A stretch of 64,000 nucleotides of DNA from the NCBI RefSeq assembly GCF_026262505.1, contig NC_067205.1:11408001-11472000 (forward strand), given 5' to 3'. This DNA is from Trichomonas vaginalis G3. Taxonomy: Eukaryota > Parabasalia > Trichomonadida > Trichomonadidae. Below the pieces are notes generated by a model. The model worked only from the letters and a program-made list of their open reading frames with translations, did not search any database and was not told the DNA's origin. How positions within the stretch are numbered: position 1 is the first letter of the stretch; each line of letters opens with the position of its first letter. Of this stretch, positions 29,600 to 37,160 are shown piece after piece. Made by a program: the position numbers and the translations under genes.

Positions 29600-30460
29600 A
29601 TGCTTCAGGTTGAAAAACAAAGAACAAAAGTAGCAGATACAAAACCGTTAGACTATATCTTTACAAACGCTGGTAGGAATATTTCAGATGAAGAAATTTC
29701 ATCCCGTTCATACAGGTTTGACTATCCAATTCGTTGGCTTCAAAGTCCTTCAGAAGCAAAGGCAATAGGATTTAGAAGAGTTTTGTTTTCAAATAGAACG
29801 AACGCCTTTATGTTCACAGTAGATTTTCATGGGCAGTATAAAGGTTCTGATGGTCTAATAGACAGATTTGACGAAATGAGAATCTTTACAGTTCGTTCAG
29901 ACGAAAGTCTTGAGAAGACTCTAAATGACTTTCAAACTCAAATGAACAAATATTATTGGGAATTTCAAGAAAAATACGACTCTTTACTAAACGGAACGTA
30001 CTATCTGAAACTAGAATATGACAAGATGAACTCCACCGTTTCATTTCAAAGGATTGAAAATAACCCTCCAAGAGATACACAGTTTTTATTTTGGGAAGTA
30101 GACAAACGTTCTTGGGCACAATTTCTTCGGTTACTAAACCAGAACGAACCCTTACCACCTGACGGTCCATTTAAATTTATACTTCCACCAGCAGATTTGA
30201 CAGTTTATAGAAACGTGTTCGACCCTCAAAATGTTATGTGTCATGCAAGTTTCAGTTCAAGCAACAATAGTTTTCTATGTATTGGTAAGGACTTTTATGA
30301 CTTTGCTTCTAAATTCTACGAACCACCTAGTAACAGTTTCTCTGACTTTCAAGTTTGGTTCACAACAAATGGTGTGCAACATATTATTCCATTGTACTAT
30401 GACTTTTATCTCGAATTGTCTTTCATATATAACTACGGAAAAGTGCTGAAAAAGTATTGA
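29600..30460 (+). CDS. Penton-like minor capsid protein, copy B
   Basis: The 286-residue protein parallels 22335-23183 along its length: TKVADTKPLDYIFTNAGR, YRFDYPIRWLQSPS, and SDFQVWFTTNGVQHIIPLY near the end. The frame is open upstream to 29513, but TATTTTTACATATATAAA directly precedes ATG 29600, the length then matches the paralogue, and the extra codons overlap the HNH gene. Two divergent paralogues in one element suggest two related vertex or minor capsid proteins. The penton role is inferred. Confidence 0.55.
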   Translation: MLQVEKQRTKVADTKPLDYIFTNAGRNISDEEISSRSYRFDYPIRWLQSPSEAKAIGFRRVLFSNRTNAFMFTVDFHGQYKGSDGLIDRFDEMRIFTVRSDESLEKTLNDFQTQMNKYYWEFQEKYDSLLNGTYYLKLEYDKMNSTVSFQRIENNPPRDTQFLFWEVDKRSWAQFLRLLNQNEPLPPDGPFKFILPPADLTVYRNVFDPQNVMCHASFSSSNNSFLCIGKDFYDFASKFYEPPSNSFSDFQVWFTTNGVQHIIPLYYDFYLELSFIYNYGKVLKKY

Positions 30461-30469
30461 AAAATACTT

Positions 30470-30522
30470 TTAGGGTAGAAGGTTAGATCTAACCTGTTTT
30501 CTAACCTGTTTTCTACCCTCTT
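30470..30522 (+). repeat. Short-repeat module AGGTTAGATCTAACCT
   Basis: The sequence TAGGGTAGAAGGTTAGATC opens the module. It continues as the palindrome AGGTTAGATCTAACCT and GTTTTCTAACCTGTTTTC copies. Here the flank letters next to the AGATCT centre (AGG/CCT) differ from ATG/CAT at 33300, yet both are palindromic. Confidence 0.75.
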
Positions 30523-30548
30523 GAATTTTCATGAATTTTGTGCTGAAT

Positions 30549-30690
30549 TCGACAAAAATGAGTTTTTGGTTGAAAGAATACGGTGGAGCCAAAAGTGGCT
30601 CGACCTCAAAACAAGCATTTTGTGAAGAATATACCAACCCGCGGAATTCCGCGGGTTGCTTTTTATACAAAGTTCAACAGGTGAATTTTC
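30549..30690 (+). pseudogene. KilA-N gene remnant carrying two palindromes
   Basis: A short remnant matches the middle of KilA-N genes. Its first half resembles the 1483 gene (WLKEYG then AKSGSTSKQAF) and its second half resembles the 30995 gene (CEEYTN then CFLYK). It therefore carries both palindrome types, at 30582-30605 and 30636-30657. A gene leader (ATGAATTTCCTTAAGATAG) follows at about 30690. It is a fossil of an extra KilA-N copy or a product of segment shuffling. Confidence 0.7.
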
Positions 30691-30699
30691 ATGAATTTC

Positions 30700-30994
30700 C
30701 TTAAGATAGAAAAAAAGTGAGTTAAAATGAGATGTTTACTGAAGGTGTCACCATGTCACTCGGTCATTTTAACTTCTCTGAAAAAGTGTGACAACATGAC
30801 ATTTTGACAACAACACAGGAAATAGATTTCATCGTATATTTTTTGTTAAGACTTCATCGTATATGTTTTGTCAAGACTTCTTCATCGTATATGTTTTGTC
30901 GAGATTTTTATCGTTGTGGTCCGACGGTTAAGCCACAAACGAATGTCCGACGTCCCACCAAAAAATATTTTTTTATTTTTATTGTAAGAACAGT
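30700..30994. repeat. Leader region with CGTATATGTTTTGTC repeats
   Basis: Three copies of ATCGTATATGTTTTGTCAAG or a close form lie at about 30828-30905. They belong to the same family as the arrays at 31845 and 45000. The last 40 bases are the T-rich leader (TATTTTTATTGTAAGAACAG) of the next gene. No gene is seen. Confidence 0.6.
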
Positions 30995-31657
30995 ATGACA
31001 GTCGAAGCAAAAACGTTCACGAACAAATCTAATGGCGAAACATTCACAAAAGGCACTTACAACGGTATTGAAGTCTTACGTAGAGACAAGGATGGTTATG
31101 TAAATGCAACAAATATGTGTCAGCAGTTTAGGAAAGACTTTAGAAGGTTGTTGGAAAATAAGTCCTGGGAAGAGTATTTTAAGGCATTTTGTGAAGAATA
31201 TACCAACCGCCGGAATTCCGGCGGTTGCTTTTTATACAAAATTCATGCAGGAATTCCTGATGAAATCAAACAGGTTAGAGGAACGTATGTAGACCCAAGA
31301 CTTGTAAACTATATAGCAATGTGGGCTTCTCCAAAATATTGTATAGCAGTTGGAAAAATTTTGGACTCCATAGACAAGAAAGTTCATGAGAAATTAGATG
31401 AAGAAGAACTTGAAGATACAGTAGAGAATGCAAAACCTTTGTTCGAAGAAGAAGTTAGAAAAATGCATGAAAAACAAATAGAACATGAACGTGAGATATG
31501 TTCTGGTTATAGAGATTCTCCATACGAACTAGACCAATGGGAACAAGAAGATTTAAAGAGAGAATTTAGAGAATATGAACTCGCTAAGATAGCATTTGAA
31601 GCTGCAGAAAAGAAGTTAAAAGTTTGGGGTCGTTTTGTACAAAAATATTGTGAGTAA
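30995..31657 (+). CDS. KilA-N domain protein, copy 2 (element 2)
   Basis: The 220-residue protein has the KilA-N start KGTYNGIEVLRRDKDGYVNATNMC and second half GTYVDPRLVNYIAMWASPKY. Its first 50 and last 100 residues are nearly identical to the gene at 1483, but the middle (FRKDFRRLLENKSWEEYFKAF) is unlike it. A perfect 22-base palindrome at 31205-31226 lies in the coding sequence just before the second half. The C-terminal part is charged and probably coiled coil. DNA binding is inferred from the family. Confidence 0.9.
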   Translation: MTVEAKTFTNKSNGETFTKGTYNGIEVLRRDKDGYVNATNMCQQFRKDFRRLLENKSWEEYFKAFCEEYTNRRNSGGCFLYKIHAGIPDEIKQVRGTYVDPRLVNYIAMWASPKYCIAVGKILDSIDKKVHEKLDEEELEDTVENAKPLFEEEVRKMHEKQIEHEREICSGYRDSPYELDQWEQEDLKREFREYELAKIAFEAAEKKLKVWGRFVQKYCE

Positions 31658-32139
31658 ATGAACCATTTTTCAGCAAAAATATATTTTAGGTGAAGAGGTG
31701 AGATCTAACATGTTTTCTAACATGTTTTCTAACATCGTAGAAAACTCATGAGTTTTATACAGAATTCGGCAAAAATATAATTTAGGGTAGAATGTTAGAT
31801 CTAACATGTTTTCTAACCTCATTTCTACCCTCTTGAATTTGTCAAGACTTCTTCGTAAATGTTTTGTCGAAACTTCTTCGTAAATGTTTTGTCAAGACTT
31901 CTTCGTAAATGTTTTGTCAAGACTTCATCGTACATGTTTTGTCAAGACTTCTTCGTAATGAGCGTAAAAGACCCAAAAATAATGTTTATGTTAGAATGTT
32001 AGATCTAACATGTTTTCTAACACGTTTTCTAACATCGTAGAAAACTCTCGAAATTCATGAATTTTGACACTTTCACAAAAAACATAAAAAATAAAGTTAG
32101 TTTTTTAAAAAAAATATTTTTTATTTTTATTGTAAGAAC
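31658..32139. repeat. Repeat region with three AGATCT modules and TTCTTCGTAAATGTTTTGTC array
   Basis: AGATCT-centred modules lie at about 31686-31745, 31786-31835 and 31988-32040, with ACATGTTTTCTAAC units. The first is in reverse orientation. Between 31845 and 31960, GACTTCTTCGTAAATGTTTT repeats about four times with a 26-base period. The leader of the next gene fills the last 50 bases. Confidence 0.75.
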
Positions 32140-33054
32140 ATGTTAGCAACTACAGCACCAAACTCGTTAGTCATGAACCCAACTTCAATGTTAGTAGAGA
32201 TGAAAAGCTTCATTCCTTCTTCATATACTTTCGAAACAAAAATCCAGAAGATAAAGCAAGAACTTTTAACATCTAATTTAAACTGTAGTGCGAAAGATGA
32301 AACAAATGAACAGTATCTTTATGAAATGCAGGACCTCATCGACCATTTACCCAAATTGCCTGAAATTCAGCAGCAAAAACTCACTATTCCCGAATTTGAC
32401 GAAATAGAAGTCAAAGCAACTGACTCAGTAGAAATAAAGAAGTTCATACGAAAGGTAAATTATGAATTCCTTGGTTTTCATTGCAACCATAAGGTTATGG
32501 ACAAAGATTGCGACATGGTATATAAGAACATCTCTGACATATATAAATCTGAAGAATTTAAGACCTACGACAACTTTGTTTCGTTAGTTGCTGAATGTGT
32601 ATGGCAGATAAGAGATAAAGATAGAAGATGTAAAGTATGGAACGAACAGATAAAACCTGCTATGTTCGAGATGAAGAAAACCATTGACGCCTTAGTTGTT
32701 TTAGCAGGTAAGGTTTCAGAATATAACGCAAAAATGAACCCGCAATGTTCTAAATGTAAAGCAGCAATGAGGAAATATAACTACTCCGTCAAAGAGATAG
32801 AACGTATGAGAAACGACTATGCAGACTTAAAGAAAGAAGCAGAAAAACCAGCAGAAGATAAAATGAACATGTTAGAATTTCTGAACAAAAACTATCCAAC
32901 AGCAGAAGATTTCCTTCTGTCTGACGTCAAGAAGAAATATAAAGAGACTTTCGGCATAGTTAAAACATTCGATATCCTCAGCGAAGAAATAGAAGCTACG
33001 AAACTGTTTAAAGTCTCACGAATTCATAACGTTTACCATGTAAAACGCTTATAA
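32140..33054 (+). CDS. Maverick protein of unknown function, KilA-N cluster (paralogue of 376-1314)
   Basis: The 304-residue protein is nearly identical to the element 1 protein at 376-1314, including CNHKVMDKDCDMVYKNISDI, CxxC (QCSKCKAAM) and SRIHNVYHVKRL at the end. ATG directly follows TTTATTGTAAGAAC, the short form of the cluster leader. Strong conservation of the protein between two elements of different age suggests it is needed. It is followed by the short-repeat array. Function is unknown. Confidence 0.72.
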   Translation: MLATTAPNSLVMNPTSMLVEMKSFIPSSYTFETKIQKIKQELLTSNLNCSAKDETNEQYLYEMQDLIDHLPKLPEIQQQKLTIPEFDEIEVKATDSVEIKKFIRKVNYEFLGFHCNHKVMDKDCDMVYKNISDIYKSEEFKTYDNFVSLVAECVWQIRDKDRRCKVWNEQIKPAMFEMKKTIDALVVLAGKVSEYNAKMNPQCSKCKAAMRKYNYSVKEIERMRNDYADLKKEAEKPAEDKMNMLEFLNKNYPTAEDFLLSDVKKKYKETFGIVKTFDILSEEIEATKLFKVSRIHNVYHVKRL

Positions 33055-33568
33055 AATAACTGGGGTAGAAAAGAGGTTAGAAAAGAGGTTAGATCTAACA
33101 TGCTAACATAAACATTATTTTTACTGAATTCCGTATGAAATTTCATGAGTTTTGTGTGTTTTAGACCATGTTAGAAAACGTGTTAGAAAACATGTTAGAT
33201 CTAACATTCTAACATAAACATTATTTTTGCTGAATTCCGTATGAAATTTCATGAGTTTTGTGTGTTTTAGACCATGTTAGAAAACATGTTAGAAAACATG
33301 TTAGATCTAACATTCTAACATAAAATATATTTTTGCTGAATTCCGTATGAAATTTCATGAGTTTTGTGTGTTTTAGACCATGTTAGAAAACGTGTTAGAA
33401 AACATGTTAGATCTAACATTCTAACATAAACATTATTTTTGCTGAATTCCGTATGAAATTTCATGAGTTTTGTGTGTTTTAGACCATGTTAGAAAACGTG
33501 TTAGAAAACATGTTAGATCTAACATTCTAACATAAACATTATTTTTACTGAATTCCGTATGAAATTTC
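33055..33568. repeat. 106-bp tandem repeat, four copies, with AGATCT palindromes
   Basis: Copies begin near 33122, 33229, 33335 and 33441, with a partial copy at 33546. Each has CTGAATTCCGTATGAAATTT, two GTTAGAAAAC units, the palindrome ATGTTAGATCTAACAT and TTCTAACATAAA. The first module (33062-33110) begins with GGGGTAGAAAAGAGGTTAG. Copies are almost identical, so the array is recent or homogenised. Confidence 0.9.
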
Positions 33569-33645
33569 ATGAATTTCCTTAAGATAGAAAAAATAAAGTT
33601 AGTTTTATTTTTATTTATTTTTTTATTTTGTATGTAAAGACAGAT
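33569..33645 (+). promoter_or_regulatory. Conserved KilA-N-cluster leader
   Basis: The sequence runs ATGAATTTCCTTAAGATAG, then AATAAAGTTAGTTTTATTTT and a T-rich run ending TTTTGTATGTAAAGACAG before the ATG. It is nearly identical to the leaders at 300, 1404 and 2985 in element 1. Conservation between elements of different age argues for function. Confidence 0.6.
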
Positions 33646-34473
33646 ATGTCAACAACAGAGAACACAACAACAGTTATAGTCCATGAAGATATAAATGAAG
33701 AATACGAGTACATACAGTTTAACAAACAACTCCGTCTCATTCGTTCAGTCAAAGACGATATGTACCAAATGCAAAGTATTTTGAATGCTCTTCGTTCTAC
33801 AAAGCAAGCATATCATTGGTTTGAAAACCAACAGACAAAAGAACTTTTAGAAGAATTTCCTCATATGTTTGCTACCCTCGGAAAACCGAGGGTAGAGATT
33901 CCGTACGAAAATCGTAAAAATTTGGCTCCTGGTTTGAGAGGCTGGTATGTACATAGACTTCTTGTAAATGCTGTTGCAATGTGGGCTTCACCTCGTTACG
34001 CTTGTTATATTTTCATGATGTTAGATGAAATTCATAGACAAGAACGTGAAGAGCTAGAGAACAAGCTTGAAGCAAAAGATGAAGTCATTGAAGCAAAAGA
34101 CAAAAACATACAGAAAAGAATACCACGTTCGGTACCAAAAGGAAAGGAAAAGAACTATAAGTATATGATTTATACTGAAGATATGGAGAAAGAAGAAGAT
34201 AAAGATATGGTTATGTTGCATTTAGTCAGAAGAAACAACAAAAGCTTTTACGACCTTGCTAAGATTTACAAATCTGACAGAAATTGGTTCTATCGCGAAA
34301 ACTTACCGATTTCAATGACACCAAATGAAGATGTGAAACAAATAGTTCAAGATACTTTACCTCAAACACACTATGATATTAAAGGTTGTACAATACTTAC
34401 CTTCAAAGAAGATTTGCCGCTACTGAAAGAAAAAATAACAGAGTATTTTGACAACTTCAAACAAGCAGGGTAG
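33646..34473 (+). CDS. Divergent KilA-N-like protein (element 2)
   Basis: The 275-residue protein is the counterpart of 3044-3871. It has the KilA-N second-half block GWYVHRLLVNAVAMWASPRY, a charged linker, and the same C-terminal domain (YKYMIYTEDMEKEEDKDMVM, then DLPLLKEKITEYFDNFK). A perfect 10-bp-stem hairpin lies in the coding sequence at 33872-33895, just before the block. ATG 33646 is preferred because the ATG six codons upstream (33628) is part of the leader. The role as a DNA-binding regulator is inferred. Confidence 0.8.
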   Translation: MSTTENTTTVIVHEDINEEYEYIQFNKQLRLIRSVKDDMYQMQSILNALRSTKQAYHWFENQQTKELLEEFPHMFATLGKPRVEIPYENRKNLAPGLRGWYVHRLLVNAVAMWASPRYACYIFMMLDEIHRQEREELENKLEAKDEVIEAKDKNIQKRIPRSVPKGKEKNYKYMIYTEDMEKEEDKDMVMLHLVRRNNKSFYDLAKIYKSDRNWFYRENLPISMTPNEDVKQIVQDTLPQTHYDIKGCTILTFKEDLPLLKEKITEYFDNFKQAG

Positions 34474-34482
34474 ATGCACTCT

Positions 34483-34956
34483 TTATTTTTCAAGCTTGAC
34501 TTCAGATGGCTCAGGTAGCTCTATAAGGTAAATTGTCTTGTCAAATCCTTCTGGCATTCCGAGTCCTTCCTTCCGACATTCCAAGTTCTTCCATCCGACA
34601 TTCCAAGTCCTTCCATCCGACATTCCGAGTCCTTCCATCCGACATTCCAAGTCCTTCCTTCCGACATTCCAAGTCCTTCCTTCCAACTGGAAAAAAATTT
34701 CCTGTTGTTCGTCCGTAAACCATTCAAATTTTCGAAAATTGAGAACTTTTTGGTCGAACTTCAGAAAAAGTTTTTCCTTCCAACAGGAAAAAAATTTCCT
34801 TCCAACAGGAAAAAAATTTCCTTCCGACAGGAAAAGTCCTTCCTTCCGACAGGACACAAACGGATGACTGACGTTCCTCTTCCTGAATGCCTTCCAAAGC
34901 CAGAAGAACCGACAGCCCCAGCACCACAACAGACTAAGACTAAAACACTTACATTT
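34483..34956. repeat. Short-repeat region with CCTTCCATCCGACATTCC units
   Basis: Between 34550 and 34690 a 24-base unit (GACATTCCAAGTCCTTCC) repeats about six times. From 34770 to 34860, CCTTCCAACAGGAAAAAAAT repeats, each copy an inverted repeat. Long frames on both strands follow the repeats, and I cannot choose between them. The minus-strand frame (34483-34929) has a natural-looking end and could be a repetitive small protein, but there is no independent support. Confidence 0.6.
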
Positions 34957-35832
34957 TTACGCTTGACTTTTTACAATTTGAACTTTGTTTGCGTAGATAT
35001 GAATTCTGAAAGAAGTATGAGGGTCTTGTATGACTTTGTACTTCTCCCATAGTTCATGTCTGTCAAACTTACCTGCCATGGACTCTTTCATAAGTTCCAT
35101 GAAATCGTCTTCGGACAATCCGGGGAAAAGTATAATGTCAGTAAGTATTCTTTTAACATCCTTACTTAAACTCTTTGCTGTCTGTACACAAATGACAACT
35201 GAAATGTTAAAGTGTCTGAGCTTCTTAAGAATTCGACACATATCTTGTTCTCTATTCTTAAGCAAAGGATGAGAGGCGAAATCATCTAAGATAAGAAGAC
35301 ACCTATGAGGGTATGTCTTCCAATCGTAAGATTGCAATTTCTTCGAAATGTATTCTATCTCTTTCTGTTTGTTTCTGAAGTGTTTCTTCTCTAATATTCT
35401 CTGCATTTCCTCATTTGGGTCTTTAAACTTCGAATTTATATACTCATTTATAGCATTGTACTTCAAAACTCTTCTTTGGTACTTCTTTATCCAATCTAAC
35501 AACTCAGTATCCTTTATACATACTAACTTAGACTTCTTTATAATATCTTTGAACGAATTGACGGTTTGGTCAAATTGACCAGAAGTACTACAAATAACAA
35601 CTAACTCATAGAATGGGTTCTTCTCATCTAGTTCTTGTTGTTGTGCAGCCATTTTAAGATAAGTGAAAGTCTTACCCGACCCAGGTGGTGCAATTAGACC
35701 TGTTATACCATTCTGAGCAAATAAGAACTTGTCATGTATAGGCTTTATCTGAGCATTTTCTAATTTCACCTTGTTCTTGTTTAAAACATTCTCAAATTTC
35801 TTGTCAATGTCAGCAAACTTTTTTTCTAACAT
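34957..35832 (-). CDS. Packaging ATPase (FtsK/HerA type)
   Basis: The 291-residue ATPase has Walker A GLIAPPGSGKTF (about residues 45-56) and Walker B CLLILDDF (about 178-185), followed by a sensor-like VVICVQT. This is the A32/HerA-type ATPase used by Mavericks and related viruses to drive genome packaging into capsids. ATG 35832 is preferred over the ATG at 35934, because the upstream part would overlap the divergent gene at 35869 and because AAAATTTTTCTAAAAAT precedes it. The frame is unbroken. Confidence 0.85.
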   Translation of the reverse strand: MLEKKFADIDKKFENVLNKNKVKLENAQIKPIHDKFLFAQNGITGLIAPPGSGKTFTYLKMAAQQQELDEKNPFYELVVICSTSGQFDQTVNSFKDIIKKSKLVCIKDTELLDWIKKYQRRVLKYNAINEYINSKFKDPNEEMQRILEKKHFRNKQKEIEYISKKLQSYDWKTYPHRCLLILDDFASHPLLKNREQDMCRILKKLRHFNISVVICVQTAKSLSKDVKRILTDIILFPGLSEDDFMELMKESMAGKFDRHELWEKYKVIQDPHTSFRIHIYANKVQIVKSQA

Positions 35833-35868
35833 ATTTTTAGAAAAATTAAAATTTTTATCTTTTAGAAA
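35833..35868. promoter_or_regulatory. 36-bp divergent promoter
   Basis: The bases between the packaging ATPase and the 35869 gene carry AATTTTTATCTTTTAGAAA toward the plus strand and a T-rich box toward the minus strand. This matches the TTTTTATC-type box found before many genes of this element. Confidence 0.5.
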
Positions 35869-36318
35869 ATGTCTAGCGATTTCGCTATCTATATTCGAGA
35901 CAAACTTTTCGACTCTAAAACATCTGTCGACCATAAAATCTTACATAGTGTAAACAAGAAAGGGGAATTTGTTCTAAAGTTCTGTTTCTGGGAATATGAC
36001 AAGAACCATAAAACATTAAGCAGAGCAGTCTTAAAATTTGTCAATGACAGACTTGTTGACAGAGATGACACCGATTGGAAAGATGAAGTCCAACATAAAT
36101 TCTTAGAATGCAAAGAAGACACATGCGCTGTTCTTGAAGATGAAATAGAAAACAGAATAGAAGAGCTATTAAAGGACAAAGAACTTTTACAAAAATATGG
36201 TTCTGAGAAGTTTGACATAACTCCACCAGAAAAGAAGAAGAAAGGAAAGAAAGAAAAGAAAGTAGAAGAGAAGAAAGAACCTGAACCAGTTCCAGAGAAG
36301 GTGAGATATGACATGTAA
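35869..36318 (+). CDS. Maverick protein with basic tail
   Basis: The 149-residue protein is unrecognised. The first 110 residues look folded (FAIYIRDKLFDSK, then FVLKFCFWEYDKNHKTLSRAV). The tail is Lys/Glu/Pro-rich with KKKKGKKEKKVEEKKEPEPVP, possibly a nuclear-import or DNA-contacting tail. Encoded between ATPase and helicase genes, it may act in replication or packaging. It converges with 36335-36754, and the stops lie 16 bases apart. Confidence 0.6.
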   Translation: MSSDFAIYIRDKLFDSKTSVDHKILHSVNKKGEFVLKFCFWEYDKNHKTLSRAVLKFVNDRLVDRDDTDWKDEVQHKFLECKEDTCAVLEDEIENRIEELLKDKELLQKYGSEKFDITPPEKKKKGKKEKKVEEKKEPEPVPEKVRYDM

Positions 36319-36334
36319 AAATAAAATTTTATTT

Positions 36335-36754
36335 TTAGAACATTTCTGGGTCAATGTCAATGTTCTCTTCCTCTTTAGGAGCAAACACTGGCTTAGACTC
36401 TAAAATCTTTTTACCCAATTTACCTTGAACTTCAACTATCTTAGACTCATAATATTCATAGTCGTCTGTCTTCTTTGGTTCATAAGGTATAACAAGTTTG
36501 TATGCTTTGCCTTCTTTAAGGTTTGAGAACTTTCTGTCAAAATTTTCTTTGACTGCTAACAAACCTTCTATGTCTAAGTCTTCAAATTTCGCACCATTTT
36601 TAGTCACAATAGCAAACTTAACTGGTTCGATGTTCCAAACTTTGCTGAATGAAGACTTTTCAAAATGGTAGAAGTAAACATTCAAATATGTGAATGGAGC
36701 TAACTTATCTTTGACTTCTGTCATGTACTTGTTTACTGAAATATATTTTGCCAT
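36335..36754 (-). CDS. Maverick protein with acidic tail, possibly ssDNA-binding
   Basis: The 139-residue protein has a beta-looking body (YLNVYFYHFEKSSFSK, KFAIVTKNGAKFED, YKLVIPYEPKKTDDYEYYES) and an acidic end EEENIDIDPEMF. The element 1 protein at 4181-4654 ends similarly. An OB-fold-like body with an acidic, Phe-terminated tail is the pattern of single-stranded-DNA-binding proteins, and it lies beside the replicative helicase gene. This role is inferred. A T-rich box and CGATAGAAAAG precede the ATG, the same as before 36805-37125. Confidence 0.55.
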   Translation of the reverse strand: MAKYISVNKYMTEVKDKLAPFTYLNVYFYHFEKSSFSKVWNIEPVKFAIVTKNGAKFEDLDIEGLLAVKENFDRKFSNLKEGKAYKLVIPYEPKKTDDYEYYESKIVEVQGKLGKKILESKPVFAPKEEENIDIDPEMF

Positions 36755-36804
36755 CTTTTCTATCGGATAAAAAAATATTTTTTTTTTAAATTTACTCAGA
36801 AAAA

Positions 36805-37125
36805 TTATTTCTTTCTATATTTGCCATTCCGAACTTCGAAAAGATGTTTTATACCAGCATAGAATTTTTCTCTAGAGCTTGGTCTTATATCGTTTTCATG
36901 ACAATATTTTCTATATTCTTCATATAAAGCCTTTTTTTCATACATTTCATAAGGACAATCTAACCAGAACAGCGCATATCTATTTTCGTTATCTAGGTCT
37001 CTATATGTTTCTTCTGTTTGTAGAATTTCGCTTTCTCTATTTAGTTCTATGTCTATATATTGTGGCTTAAAAAGATGTGGGCAAGAAGGGTTTGGCGCTA
37101 TGTAAAAAGTTAATTTTTCTGTCAT
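36805..37125 (-). CDS. Stand-alone copy of the helicase C-terminal domain
   Basis: The 106-residue protein aligns in its last 45 residues with the C-terminus of the SF3 helicase at 37161-38396 (ALYEEYRKYCHENDIRPSSREKFY against SLYDSYKQYCQEYGYMTASKRTF, and HLFEVRNGKY against SLLDVQNGVY). About 80 bases of intergenic DNA next to both genes are also near-identical (ATCTTTTCTATCGGATAAAA), so a tandem duplication of the helicase 3' part is likely. The domain is a D5-type winged helix, which probably contacts DNA. Confidence 0.65.
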   Translation of the reverse strand: MTEKLTFYIAPNPSCPHLFKPQYIDIELNRESEILQTEETYRDLDNENRYALFWLDCPYEMYEKKALYEEYRKYCHENDIRPSSREKFYAGIKHLFEVRNGKYRKK

Positions 37126-37160
37126 CTTTTCTATCGGATAAAAAAATATTTTTTTTAAAT

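Noticed and set aside
33628-33645. Upstream ATG and GTATGT as an intron start in the KilA-N leader
   Set aside because: TGTATGTAAAGACAG resembles splice-site words, but it lies within 20 bases of the ATG, too short for a trichomonad intron, and no branch motif follows.
34521-34929. Overlapping long frames on both strands
   Set aside because: They follow the 24-base repeat; neither strand has independent support, so I describe the region as a repeat.
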